From: Pseudomonas wuhanensis
GTDB lineage: Bacteria > Pseudomonadota > Gammaproteobacteria > Pseudomonadales > Pseudomonadaceae
Reading direction: 5' to 3'
Assembly (NCBI RefSeq): GCF_030687395.1
Contig: NZ_CP117430.1
Span: 1,302,001-1,366,000 of the forward strand
DNA: 64,000 bases
Below are positions 21,157 through 31,413 of the stretch, in pieces. Position 1 is the stretch's first letter; every line of letters begins with the position of its first letter. Under the pieces are notes generated by a model. That model searched no databases. It was not told the origin of the DNA and saw only the letters and a program-made list of their open reading frames with translations. A program made the translations under genes and the position numbers.

Positions 21157-21172
21157 ACTCGTCTGTACGAGT
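21157..21172. promoter_or_regulatory. TreR operator 1
   Basis: ACTCGTCTGTACGAGT is a palindrome (ACTCGT-N4-ACGAGT). It is also the exact inverted copy of operator 2. The two centres are 26 bp apart. Assignment to TreR is by position. Confidence 0.75.
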
Positions 21173-21174
21173 TG

Positions 21175-21203
21175 TTGCAATAACTCGTACAGACGAGTAC
21201 TTT
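21175..21203 (+). promoter_or_regulatory. Likely treP promoter
   Basis: TTGCAA (21175-21180) and TACTTT (21198-21203) are 17 bases apart. The second operator fills most of the spacer, so repressor binding would block RNA polymerase. The -10 box is weak. Confidence 0.55.
21183..21198. promoter_or_regulatory. TreR operator 2
   Basis: ACTCGTACAGACGAGT has the same ACTCGT-N4-ACGAGT form and is the reverse complement of operator 1. It lies within the spacer of the predicted treP promoter. Confidence 0.75.
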
Positions 21204-21252
21204 TCGCTTCGGCGTGCTGCCAATAACAAAAAACTACAGTGGAAGAACAAGC

Positions 21253-22695
21253 ATGAGCCACGACTACCCGAATATCGCCTCTGAGCTGTTGGACAGCCTC
21301 GGCGGCAGCGACAACCTCGAGCAGGCCGCGCATTGCGTCACACGCTTGCGCCTGGCCCTCAAGGACCCGAGCCTGGTCGACAGCGCTACGCTGAACCAGA
21401 TCGATCTGGTCAAAGGCTCGTTCTATACCGGAGGTCTGTTCCAGGTGGTGATCGGCCCCGGCGAAGTGGAAAAGGTCTACGCCGAGCTGCGCCGGCAAAC
21501 CGGTCTCGCCGCCTCGACCATCGCCGACGTCAAACAGAAAAGCGTCGACAAGATCAACCCGATGCAGCGATTGGTGCGGGTGTTTTCCGACGTATTCATG
21601 CCGATCCTCCCGGCGCTGATCATTGCCGGCCTGCTGATGGGCATCAACAACCTGATCGGCGCCAGGGGCATGTTCATCGAGGGCAAGACCCTGCTGGACG
21701 CCTACCCCAAGCTTGACGGGCTCTGGAGCCTGATCAACCTGATGGCCAACACCTCGTTCGTGTTCCTTCCGGCGCTGGTGGGCTGGTCGGCGGCCAAGCG
21801 CTTTGGCGGCAGCGAAATCCTCGGCATTGTGCTTGGCCTGATGCTGGTACACCCGGATCTGCTCAACGCCTGGAACTACGGCAAAGCGGTTGCGGGGCTG
21901 GAGGGGCAGAGCCTGCCGTACTTCGACATACTCGGTATGTTTCAGATCGAGAAGGTCGGTTACCAAGGGCAAATCCTGCCGATCCTGCTGGCGGCCTATG
22001 TGATGAGCGTCATCGAAAAGTGGCTGCGGGCGCGAGTGCCTAATGCGGTGCAATTGCTGGTTGTGCCAATCACCACCATCGTCGTCACCGGGGTGCTGGC
22101 GCTGGCGGTGATTGGCCCGGTGACCCGCCATCTGGGGATTCTCATCACCGAAGGCGTGGTCACCCTGTTCGACCTGGCGCCCATGATCGGCGGCGCGATT
22201 TTCGGCCTGCTCTACGCACCGCTGGTGATCACCGGCATGCACCACATGTTTCTCGCGGTCGACTTGCAACTGATCTCCACCCAGGGCGGCACTTTCATCT
22301 GGCCGATGATCGTCATGTCCAACCTCGCCCAAGGCAGCGCGGCACTGGGGGTGTTCTACATGACCCGCAACGTGCGGGACAAAAGCATGGCCTCGACCTC
22401 GGCGATTTCTGCCTACTTCGGCATCACCGAACCAGCCATGTTCGGGGTCAACCTGCGCTACAAATTTCCGTTCTATGCGGCCCTGATCGGCTCGGCGCTG
22501 GGCTGCATCTTCCTGTCGCTGAACAAGGTCCAGGCCTCGGCAATCGGCGTCGGTGGCTTGCCCGGTTTCATCTCGATCATTCCGCAGTTCATTCCGATGT
22601 TCGTGGTCGGGATGGTGATTGCCATGGTCGTGCCGTTTGTTCTGACCTGCGGGTTAAGCATGAGGATTGTCCGACCCGGGTATCGGGTCGCCTGA
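21253..22695 (+). CDS. treP: PTS trehalose transporter subunit IIBC
   Basis: This 480-residue protein has an N-terminal EIIB domain with the phosphorylated Cys28 in AAHCVTRLRLAL, then a multi-helix EIIC channel (from about 105). It would import trehalose and phosphorylate it to trehalose-6-phosphate. It has no IIA domain; the fused IIA-HPr-EI protein three genes downstream can supply the phosphate. The ATG at 21253 starts MSHDYPNIA. I considered a frameshift at the C-terminus (LTCGLSMRIVRPGYRVA) but found no sign of one. treC is downstream after a REPIN. Confidence 0.93.
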   Translation: MSHDYPNIASELLDSLGGSDNLEQAAHCVTRLRLALKDPSLVDSATLNQIDLVKGSFYTGGLFQVVIGPGEVEKVYAELRRQTGLAASTIADVKQKSVDKINPMQRLVRVFSDVFMPILPALIIAGLLMGINNLIGARGMFIEGKTLLDAYPKLDGLWSLINLMANTSFVFLPALVGWSAAKRFGGSEILGIVLGLMLVHPDLLNAWNYGKAVAGLEGQSLPYFDILGMFQIEKVGYQGQILPILLAAYVMSVIEKWLRARVPNAVQLLVVPITTIVVTGVLALAVIGPVTRHLGILITEGVVTLFDLAPMIGGAIFGLLYAPLVITGMHHMFLAVDLQLISTQGGTFIWPMIVMSNLAQGSAALGVFYMTRNVRDKSMASTSAISAYFGITEPAMFGVNLRYKFPFYAALIGSALGCIFLSLNKVQASAIGVGGLPGFISIIPQFIPMFVVGMVIAMVVPFVLTCGLSMRIVRPGYRVA

Positions 22696-22702
22696 TAGAT
22701 CG

Positions 22703-22770
22703 CCATCGCGGGCAAGCCCGCTCCCACATGGAATGCGGTCACTGTGGGAGCGGGCTTGCCCGCGAAGAGG
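22703..22770. repeat. REPIN between treP and treC
   Basis: CATCGCGGGCAAGCCCGCTC and TGTGGGAGCGGGCTTGCCCG are inverted with a short spacer of about 18 bases. It lies within the operon, so it may modulate mRNA stability between the genes. Confidence 0.83.
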
Positions 22771-22810
22771 CCCGCAAGGCCAGTACAAAACTTACTGAAG
22801 GAACCCCGCC

Positions 22811-25779
<2,969 letters not shown>

Positions 25780-25841
25780 GCGATGCTGTCGGAGCCTCGC
25801 GCTCCATCAGCACTTCAAAGAACAAAACAGCAGGTGACGTC

Positions 25842-28376
25842 ATGGCCACACCCCAACAATTGCAACTGCTGGCACCCTTGTCCGGCGTGCTGATGCCGCT
25901 GGACCAAGTGCCCGATCAGGTGTTTTCCAGTCGCGTGATCGGCGACGGTCTGTGCATCGATCCGACTTCGCAAACCTTGTGCGCACCGCTGGCCGGGGTG
26001 ATCAGCAATGTGCAGGTCAGTGGGCATGCCGTCAGCATCACCGACGACAATGGCGTGCAGGTGCTGATGCACATCGGCCTCGACACCGTGAACCTGGCGG
26101 GAAAGGGGTTCACCCGGTTGGTGGAGGAAGGTCAGCGGGTCGCGGTGGGGCAGGCGCTGATCGAGTTCGATGCCGATTACATTGCCTTGAACGCCCGCAG
26201 TTTGTTGACCTTGATGCTGGTGGTCAGCGGTGAGCCGTTCACCTGGCTGGCGCCCGAAACGGGTGTGGTGGAAAGCGGCCAGCCGCTGCTGAGTCTGAAT
26301 CCATCCGAAGATGCGGCCGATGAACCGATGCCGGAAGAGGGCGAGGCGCTGTTCTCCAGACCGGTGACGCTGCCCAATACCAACGGCTTGCACGCGCGTC
26401 CTGCGGCCGTGTTTGCCCAAGCGGCGAAAGGTTTTTCGGCGAGCATTTGCCTGCATAAGCAGCAGGACAGCGCGAACGCCAAATCCCTGGTGGCGATCAT
26501 GGCTTTGCAGACCGCCCATGGTGACGTTCTGCAGGTCAGTGCGGCGGGCGCGGATGCCGAAATAGCGATCAAGACACTGGCCGAGTTGCTGGCCGCCGGT
26601 TGCGGGGAGGCCGTGACGGTGATGGCAGAGGTCGAGACGGTTGCTGCTGAGGCCTCATCGCTGAAAGTGCTGCGCGGCGTCTGTGCCTCGCCGGGGTCGG
26701 CGTTTGGCCAGGTGGTACAGATTGCCGAGCAGACCCTCGAGGTGAGCGAATCGGGTGTTAGTCCTCAGGTTGAGCGCGAGCATCTGTCCCAGGCGTTGGC
26801 GGCGGCGGTTCTGGCCCTGCAGCAGTTGCGTGACAACGCCACAGGTGACGCTCAGGCAGACATCTTCAAGGCGCATCAGGAACTGCTCGAAGATCCTGGC
26901 CTGCTGGATCAGGCCCTGGCACTGATCGATGCAGGCAAAAGCGCCGGTTTCGCCTGGCGTGCGGCCACCGAGTCGACGGCAGTCTTGTTCAAAGGCCTGG
27001 GCAATGCCTTGCTGGCCGAACGCGCCGCAGATTTGGCCGATGTCGGTCAACGGGTGCTCAAGCTGATTCTCGGCGTAGAGGATCGTGCGATGGAGTTGCC
27101 GCAAGGGGCGATTTTGATTGCCGAGCAACTGACGCCCTCCCAGACGGCTGGCCTGGACACGTGCAAGGTGCTGGGGTTCGCGACGGTCGGCGGTGGCGCC
27201 ACCAGCCATGTCGCGATTCTCGCGCGGGCCTTCGGTTTGCCGGCGATCTGCGGCTTGCCGGTTCAGGTGCTGACACTGATCAATGGCACCCGGGTTTTGC
27301 TCGATGCCGAAAAAGGCGAGCTGCAGTTGGACCCTGATCTGGCCGCCATTGAGCAGTTGCAAGCCAATCGTCAGCGACAAAAGAAACGCCAACAATACGA
27401 GCTGGAAAATGCAGGGCTGACCGCCTGTACCCGCGATGGGTATCACTTTGAAATCACCGCCAATATCGCGTCGCTGGCCGAAGCCGAACAAGCCATAGCG
27501 CTGGGCGGCGAGGGCGTCGGTCTGTTGCGTTCGGAGTTTCTTTATCTGGATCGCAATCACGCGCCGAGCCATGACGAGCAGGCCTCCACCTACGGCGCCA
27601 TCGCCCGAGCTTTGGGCCCGGCGCGCAATCTGGTGGTGCGAACTCTGGATGTCGGCGGTGACAAACCCTTGGCCTATGTGCCGATGGAGCGCGAAACCAA
27701 CCCGTTTTTGGGCATGCGTGGCATTCGTTTGTGCCTGGAGCGTCCGCAGCTATTGCGTGATCAATTCAAGGCAATTTTGAGCAGCGCCGGGCTGGCGCGC
27801 CTGCACATCATGCTGCCGATGGTCGCGCAGCTGTCGGAATTGCGGCTGGCCCGTCAGCTGCTTGAAGAAGAGGCGCTGGCCTTAGGGCTTACGGAATTGC
27901 CGAAACTGGGGATCATGATCGAAGTACCGGCGGCGGCGCTGATGGCTGATCTGTTTGCGCCCGAGGTGGATTTCTTCTCCATCGGCACCAACGATCTGAC
28001 CCAGTACACCTTGGCCATGGACCGCGATCACCCACGGCTGGCCAGTCAGGCCGACAGTTTTCATCCGGCGGTGCTGCGTTTGATCGCCACTACAGTGAAA
28101 GCCGCTCATGCCCATGGCAAATGGGTTGGGGTGTGTGGCGCCATGGCTTCGGAAAAACTGGCGGTGCCGCTGTTGCTGGGGCTTGGGGTGGATGAACTGT
28201 CGGTGAGCGTGCCGTTGATTCCGGCGATCAAAGCGGCGGTGCGCGAGGTGGATCTGCTGGACTGCCAGGCCATCGCCCAGCAGGTGTTGGGGCTGGAAAG
28301 TGCCGAGCAGGTACGCGAGGCATTGCGGCTGCACCATGAGGCGACGGTCGATACTTCATTGATTCTGGAGAACTGA
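25842..28376 (+). CDS. Fused PTS protein IIA(Glc)-HPr-Enzyme I
   Basis: This 844-residue protein joins three PTS phosphocarriers. A glucose-type IIA domain (about 1-150) has the His of LMHIGLDTVNL; HPr (about 175-255) has the His of NTNGLHARPAAVF; Enzyme I (about 275-840) has the His of GGATSHVAILAR near residue 455 and the PEP-binding signature DFFSIGTNDLTQYTLAMDR. It can pass phosphate from PEP to the EIIB Cys of TreP, so the locus is self-contained. The ATG at 25842 follows CAGGTGACGTC. Such fusions are normal in pseudomonads, where each PTS sugar has its own relay. The next gene starts two bases after the stop. Confidence 0.93.
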   Translation: MATPQQLQLLAPLSGVLMPLDQVPDQVFSSRVIGDGLCIDPTSQTLCAPLAGVISNVQVSGHAVSITDDNGVQVLMHIGLDTVNLAGKGFTRLVEEGQRVAVGQALIEFDADYIALNARSLLTLMLVVSGEPFTWLAPETGVVESGQPLLSLNPSEDAADEPMPEEGEALFSRPVTLPNTNGLHARPAAVFAQAAKGFSASICLHKQQDSANAKSLVAIMALQTAHGDVLQVSAAGADAEIAIKTLAELLAAGCGEAVTVMAEVETVAAEASSLKVLRGVCASPGSAFGQVVQIAEQTLEVSESGVSPQVEREHLSQALAAAVLALQQLRDNATGDAQADIFKAHQELLEDPGLLDQALALIDAGKSAGFAWRAATESTAVLFKGLGNALLAERAADLADVGQRVLKLILGVEDRAMELPQGAILIAEQLTPSQTAGLDTCKVLGFATVGGGATSHVAILARAFGLPAICGLPVQVLTLINGTRVLLDAEKGELQLDPDLAAIEQLQANRQRQKKRQQYELENAGLTACTRDGYHFEITANIASLAEAEQAIALGGEGVGLLRSEFLYLDRNHAPSHDEQASTYGAIARALGPARNLVVRTLDVGGDKPLAYVPMERETNPFLGMRGIRLCLERPQLLRDQFKAILSSAGLARLHIMLPMVAQLSELRLARQLLEEEALALGLTELPKLGIMIEVPAAALMADLFAPEVDFFSIGTNDLTQYTLAMDRDHPRLASQADSFHPAVLRLIATTVKAAHAHGKWVGVCGAMASEKLAVPLLLGLGVDELSVSVPLIPAIKAAVREVDLLDCQAIAQQVLGLESAEQVREALRLHHEATVDTSLILEN

Positions 28377-28378
28377 GC

Positions 28379-28669
28379 ATGTTCGGGAAAATGCAGCGGG
28401 CGTTCTGGAAAGCGTTGACGCCGGACCTGGTGGTGGATGAGCCGAAAGTGCTGGCTCAGCCTGTTTCGGGGTTGGCCGCGAATGTCGTCGCCGCCCTGGG
28501 CGGTGTGGATAACCTCAAGTCGCAACAGCCGGTGGCGCTGACCCGGGTGCGGGTGGAATTGCGGGACATGACGCGAATGGATCGGCAAGCGTTGACGGTG
28601 GCAGGGGTGCCGGGAGTGATGATGCTGGAGGGTGGAGTGGTTCATTTGATTACCGGGCTTCAGCCATAA
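28379..28669 (+). CDS. EIIB-like PTS protein lacking the phosphorylated Cys
   Basis: This 96-residue protein matches a glucose-type EIIB domain (ALGGVDNLKSQQPVALTRVRVEL), but at the Cys position of CxTRLR it has Ala53, with one extra residue before it. It therefore cannot accept phosphate by the normal route. The gene starts two bases after the stop of the IIA-HPr-EI gene, so it is the last gene of the tre operon. A decoy or regulatory role towards TreP or TreR-linked control is possible but not shown. The N-terminal 25 residues are a short basic/hydrophobic lead (MFGKMQRAFWKAL). Confidence 0.8.
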   Translation: MFGKMQRAFWKALTPDLVVDEPKVLAQPVSGLAANVVAALGGVDNLKSQQPVALTRVRVELRDMTRMDRQALTVAGVPGVMMLEGGVVHLITGLQP

Positions 28670-28724
28670 TCGGACCTTTGTGGTGAGGGGGCTTGCCCTG
28701 ATGCCGGTAAGTTAAGACGCAGAA

Positions 28725-28817
28725 CCTGTGGGAGCGTGGCTTGCCCGCGAAGAACGATGACGCGTAATACCTGAAAAACCGCGGCGCATTCTTCGCGGGC
28801 AAGCCCGCTCCCACAGG
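28725..28817. repeat. REPIN after the tre operon
   Basis: CCTGTGGGAGCGTGGCTTGC and GCAAGCCCGCTCCCACAGG form inverted arms around a 40-base spacer. The left arm has the GCGTGGC variant. Confidence 0.83.
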
Positions 28818-28866
28818 ATTTTCGTCGCTCAAACTTCTTAACTTCCCTCGCCAAAGCTGCTCAGCG

Positions 28867-29190
28867 CTACGCCGATGGCCGAGCCCGCAACCGTCGCCCA
28901 ATCACATCCAGAACATCACACCCGTCGCGCAATGGAATGGCGCAGAGCAAGGCAAAGTCACTGAGAATGAAGGACTCACACTCGACCGAACCGCGCATCG
29001 ACATGTTCTCAAGCACCTGAGTGACTGCACGAATTCGATAGTTGGCAGCGTCATACAAAACATCGAGCGGCGCGTGGGTATCGACGAACAGGGTGGGCAT
29101 GTCGTTGCAGTTGCCGGTGAGGGCCATGAAGCGGTTGTCGGGGTGGGGAATTGGATTTTCGTAGGGTGGATCGGGATGAAGACTTTTCAT
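28867..29190 (-). CDS. Small DUF3077/DUF6124-type protein (locus 1)
   Basis: This 107-residue protein is of a small helical type common in Pseudomonas (pattern 'TLFVDTHAPLDVLYDAANYRIRAV...' followed by a helical C-terminus). The function is unknown. The ATG at 29190 has AGAGG (29198-29202) just upstream; the in-frame extension beyond it is leader RNA, not protein. Its 5' leader folds into four hairpins that match, with compensatory changes, those of the gene at 39911-40288. An IS256-type element lies immediately upstream of the leader (29313-30685), so the original promoter is probably cut off. Confidence 0.7.
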   Translation of the reverse strand: MKSLHPDPPYENPIPHPDNRFMALTGNCNDMPTLFVDTHAPLDVLYDAANYRIRAVTQVLENMSMRGSVECESFILSDFALLCAIPLRDGCDVLDVIGRRLRARPSA

Positions 29191-29202
29191 TTTTAAACCT
29201 CT

Positions 29203-29303
29203 GGTAGAAGTGGAGCTACCATCGGCCTTCCTACAGGCTTGGGTGGCAGCTATACGCGGGGTAGGAATATCGAGACCAGAGAACTCGACCACACCGAAGC
29301 GTG
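29203..29303 (-). ncRNA. Structured 5' leader of the locus 1 gene
   Basis: Four candidate hairpins, in plus-strand coordinates: D' 29290-29303 (CACGC-UUCG-GUGUG in the sense strand, one G-U pair), C' 29270-29288 (TCGAG/CTCGA), B' 29214-29251 (AGCTGCCACC with GATGGTAGCT) and A' 29203-29220 (GGTAG/CTACC next to the ribosome-binding site). A' and B' share bases, so they exclude each other. Each has a counterpart in the leader at 40294-40406 with pair-preserving changes. The family is not one I recognise. Confidence 0.55.
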
Positions 29304-29304
29304 C

Positions 29305-29312
29305 CCGCGCAC
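29305..29312. repeat. Left 8-bp target duplication of the IS256 element
   Basis: CCGCGCAC. The right copy is at 30686-30693. The site lies in the leader block GTGCGCGG that is intact at the second locus. Confidence 0.85.
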
Positions 29313-30685
29313 GGGAGTGTCAGATTTTTTGTGTGCGGGCCGGTAACGGCCTGCCATAAGGCAAGCCCTCATTTCACCAGTTTGACCTGGTAAATCGATC
29401 GCCATAAAGAATCGCAAACTGATTCATTGCGCTCTTCCAGTCGTGCGCTGCGCTGCCCCAATTGGCCGTGATGTTTTGCAGTGCCAGCCAGATCAGCTTC
29501 GTCGCTGCATCATCAGTCGGGAAGTGGCCTCTTGTCTTGATGATCTTGCGCAACTGAGCATTGATGCTCTCGATGGCGTTAGTGGTGTAGATCACTTTTC
29601 GGATGGCAGGCGGGAAGACAAAAAACGGGATGACTCGATCCCAGGCACGTCTCCAAGCGGCTACGACTGTTGGGTATTGTTTGCCCCAAGGCCCCGTTTC
29701 AAATGCGTCCAGAGCTTGCTCGGCAGCTTCAACGTTAAGCGCCTGATAAACCGGCTTGAGGGCTTTGGCCAACTCGCGGCGCTTGTCCCAGGAGGCGTAA
29801 TCAAGACTGTTACGGATCAGGTGCACGATGCAGGTCTGCAAGGTCGTCGTCGGAAACACCGCACTCAAGGCTTCTGGCATGCCTTTAAGGCCGTCAGTTA
29901 CCGCGATCAATACATCCTCAACGCCACGGGTCTTGAGGTCGTTGAAGACCTTCATCCAGAACTTGGCCCCCTCAGTGGTCTCAATCCAGATGCCCAAAAT
30001 GTCTCGGGTGCCGTCCGGCAGCACGCCCAGAGCCAGGTAGATGGCCTTGTTGCGAACCAGTCCTTCCTCACGGATTTTGACCCGCAGCGCATCGAAGAAA
30101 ATCACCGGATACATCGGCTCAAGCGGGCGTTGTTGCCAGGCAGTCACTTCCTCCAACACTGCGTCAGTGACCGAGCTGATGAAATCATGGGAAACATCGG
30201 TCCCGTACTGCTCCGAAAGGAATGCCCGGATCTCTCGGACGGTCATGCCACGGGCGTACATGGCAATGATTTTGTCGTCGAAGCCCGTGAACCGACGCTC
30301 ATGCTTGGGGATCAGCATTGGCGCGAAGCTGCCATCGCGATCCCGAGGAATGTCCAGACGCAGCGGGCCATCATCGGTCAGCACGGTCTTGCTGCTTTTG
30401 CCGTTGCGCTGGTTACTCGACTCCTCAGGGCGCTCCGCGCCCTGAGGGTAGCCAAGGTGGTGACCCAGCTCCGCGCCAAGGGCTCGCTCGATAAGCGCCT
30501 TTTTGAACGCCATGGATGCGTCCTGAATCGCCTCGGCGCTCATTGGGCCTTTAACGAACTGATCGATCAGCTCCTTCGGAATCGAAGGAAGCTGGGTTTT
30601 GGCCTCCGAGGCCGGTTTCTTTTTGGTCGGCATACATGCTCCTTTTCAACATGTTATGCCCGAACACAAAATTTCTGACAGTCCC
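29313..30685 (-). mobile_element. IS256-family insertion sequence
   Basis: A 1373-bp element with inverted ends: 29313-29340 (GGGAGTGTCAG...) and 30658-30685 (same motif, inverted; about 24 of 28 bases match). It is flanked by CCGCGCAC duplications of 8 bp, as expected for the IS256 family. It carries one transposase gene and lies between a DUF3077/DUF6124 leader and its probable promoter. The intact duplications suggest a fairly recent insertion. Confidence 0.92.
29374..30633 (-). CDS. IS256-family (Mutator-type) DDE transposase
   Basis: This 419-residue transposase shows the DDE residues in VIFFDALRVKI, AVTDGLKGMPEAL and YTTNAIESINAQLR. The N-terminal DNA-binding region and the WDRVIPFFVFPPAIRKVIY stretch are typical. 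The ATG at 30633 has AAAAGGAGC upstream. It appears intact, so the element could still move. Confidence 0.93.
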   Translation of the reverse strand: MPTKKKPASEAKTQLPSIPKELIDQFVKGPMSAEAIQDASMAFKKALIERALGAELGHHLGYPQGAERPEESSNQRNGKSSKTVLTDDGPLRLDIPRDRDGSFAPMLIPKHERRFTGFDDKIIAMYARGMTVREIRAFLSEQYGTDVSHDFISSVTDAVLEEVTAWQQRPLEPMYPVIFFDALRVKIREEGLVRNKAIYLALGVLPDGTRDILGIWIETTEGAKFWMKVFNDLKTRGVEDVLIAVTDGLKGMPEALSAVFPTTTLQTCIVHLIRNSLDYASWDKRRELAKALKPVYQALNVEAAEQALDAFETGPWGKQYPTVVAAWRRAWDRVIPFFVFPPAIRKVIYTTNAIESINAQLRKIIKTRGHFPTDDAATKLIWLALQNITANWGSAAHDWKSAMNQFAILYGDRFTRSNW

Positions 30686-30693
30686 CCGCGCAC
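30686..30693. repeat. Right 8-bp target duplication of the IS256 element
   Basis: CCGCGCAC, matching 29305-29312. Confidence 0.85.
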
Positions 30694-30707
30694 AGCCGCC
30701 GCAACTG

Positions 30708-30736
30708 ATCTTACGGACACACGTTAATGGCCGCAA
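30708..30736 (-). promoter_or_regulatory. Likely original promoter of the locus 1 gene, now separated by IS256
   Basis: On the minus strand TTGCGG (30731-30736) and TAAGAT (30708-30713) are 17 bases apart. Transcription would run into the leader if the IS were absent. A short hairpin (GACGC/GCGTC) lies further upstream. The region 30740-30920 shows no other gene. Confidence 0.45.
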
Positions 30737-30920
30737 TTCAGGTGTCGACGCCAAAGCGTCCTCTCTAGTCTTGAAGGGTTCCTACACCCTGCCACTGAGT
30801 TTTCAGTGACCACCAGAGACTATCGATGGAGCGCATTTCACACCAGTTCATGGAAACCGCTACAACTTGAAGGAAACTTCCGACGACCTTGCCCAGAAAT
30901 TTCGCCGACTGTAAGACCGC

Positions 30921-30985
30921 CTTCGCGGGCAAGCCTCGCTCCTACAGATCACCGACATCCTGTGGGAGCGTGGCTTGCCCGCGAT
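30921..30985. repeat. REPIN
   Basis: CTTCGCGGGCAAGCCTCGCTCCTAC inverted against TGTGGGAGCGTGGCTTGCCC, with mixed variants and a short spacer. Bases 30986-31200 show no gene or clear RNA. Confidence 0.78.
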
Positions 30986-31206
30986 TGAGCGCGAAGCGGT
31001 CATAAAATCTATCTGCCTCAGAGATAACAGGCCTTAAGAAAATTAGGCGCGGGGACTTTGCGGGGGATCGAGCAGGAAAGAAGTCGGGAAAGGTGGAAAT
31101 GGATGTAGGGTAATTCGCTGATTAACAGCGACTAAATAACGTTCAGCGAAGCCCCAAATTCTGCAATTGAATTACATCTGAAACATCGCGCTGGAGGGTT
31201 TTACGA

Positions 31207-31247
31207 CTGCTGCGCAGCCGAACGGGGGCAAGCCCCCTCGCCACGGG
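31207..31247. repeat. Type-2 REP half-element
   Basis: CTGCGCAGCC followed by GGGGGCAAGCCCCCTCGCCAC resembles the second REP family, whose full pairs are at 35.2 and 47.4 kb. Confidence 0.5.
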
Positions 31248-31413
31248 GTTTCATTTCAATCAATTAGCTGAGGTTGAACACAGATGCATTGCCAGCCGTG
31301 CTCTGACTGTGACCATCCGCCGCGCTGCCCTTACTGTTTCTCAACCGCAGGTGTATCGTATTCGCCTTTTGCAGGCCCCGCGCCTGTGGCTGATACGTGA
31401 GGTAGTTGAGTTC

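Noticed and set aside
22600-22695. Possible frameshift at the treP 3' end
   Set aside because: The tail LTCGLSMRIVRPGYRVA is in frame and the length is normal; no other frame continues the family pattern.
29313-30685. IS256 insertion as a gene-breaking event
   Set aside because: No coding frame is split; the insertion is in the leader region upstream of the start codon.
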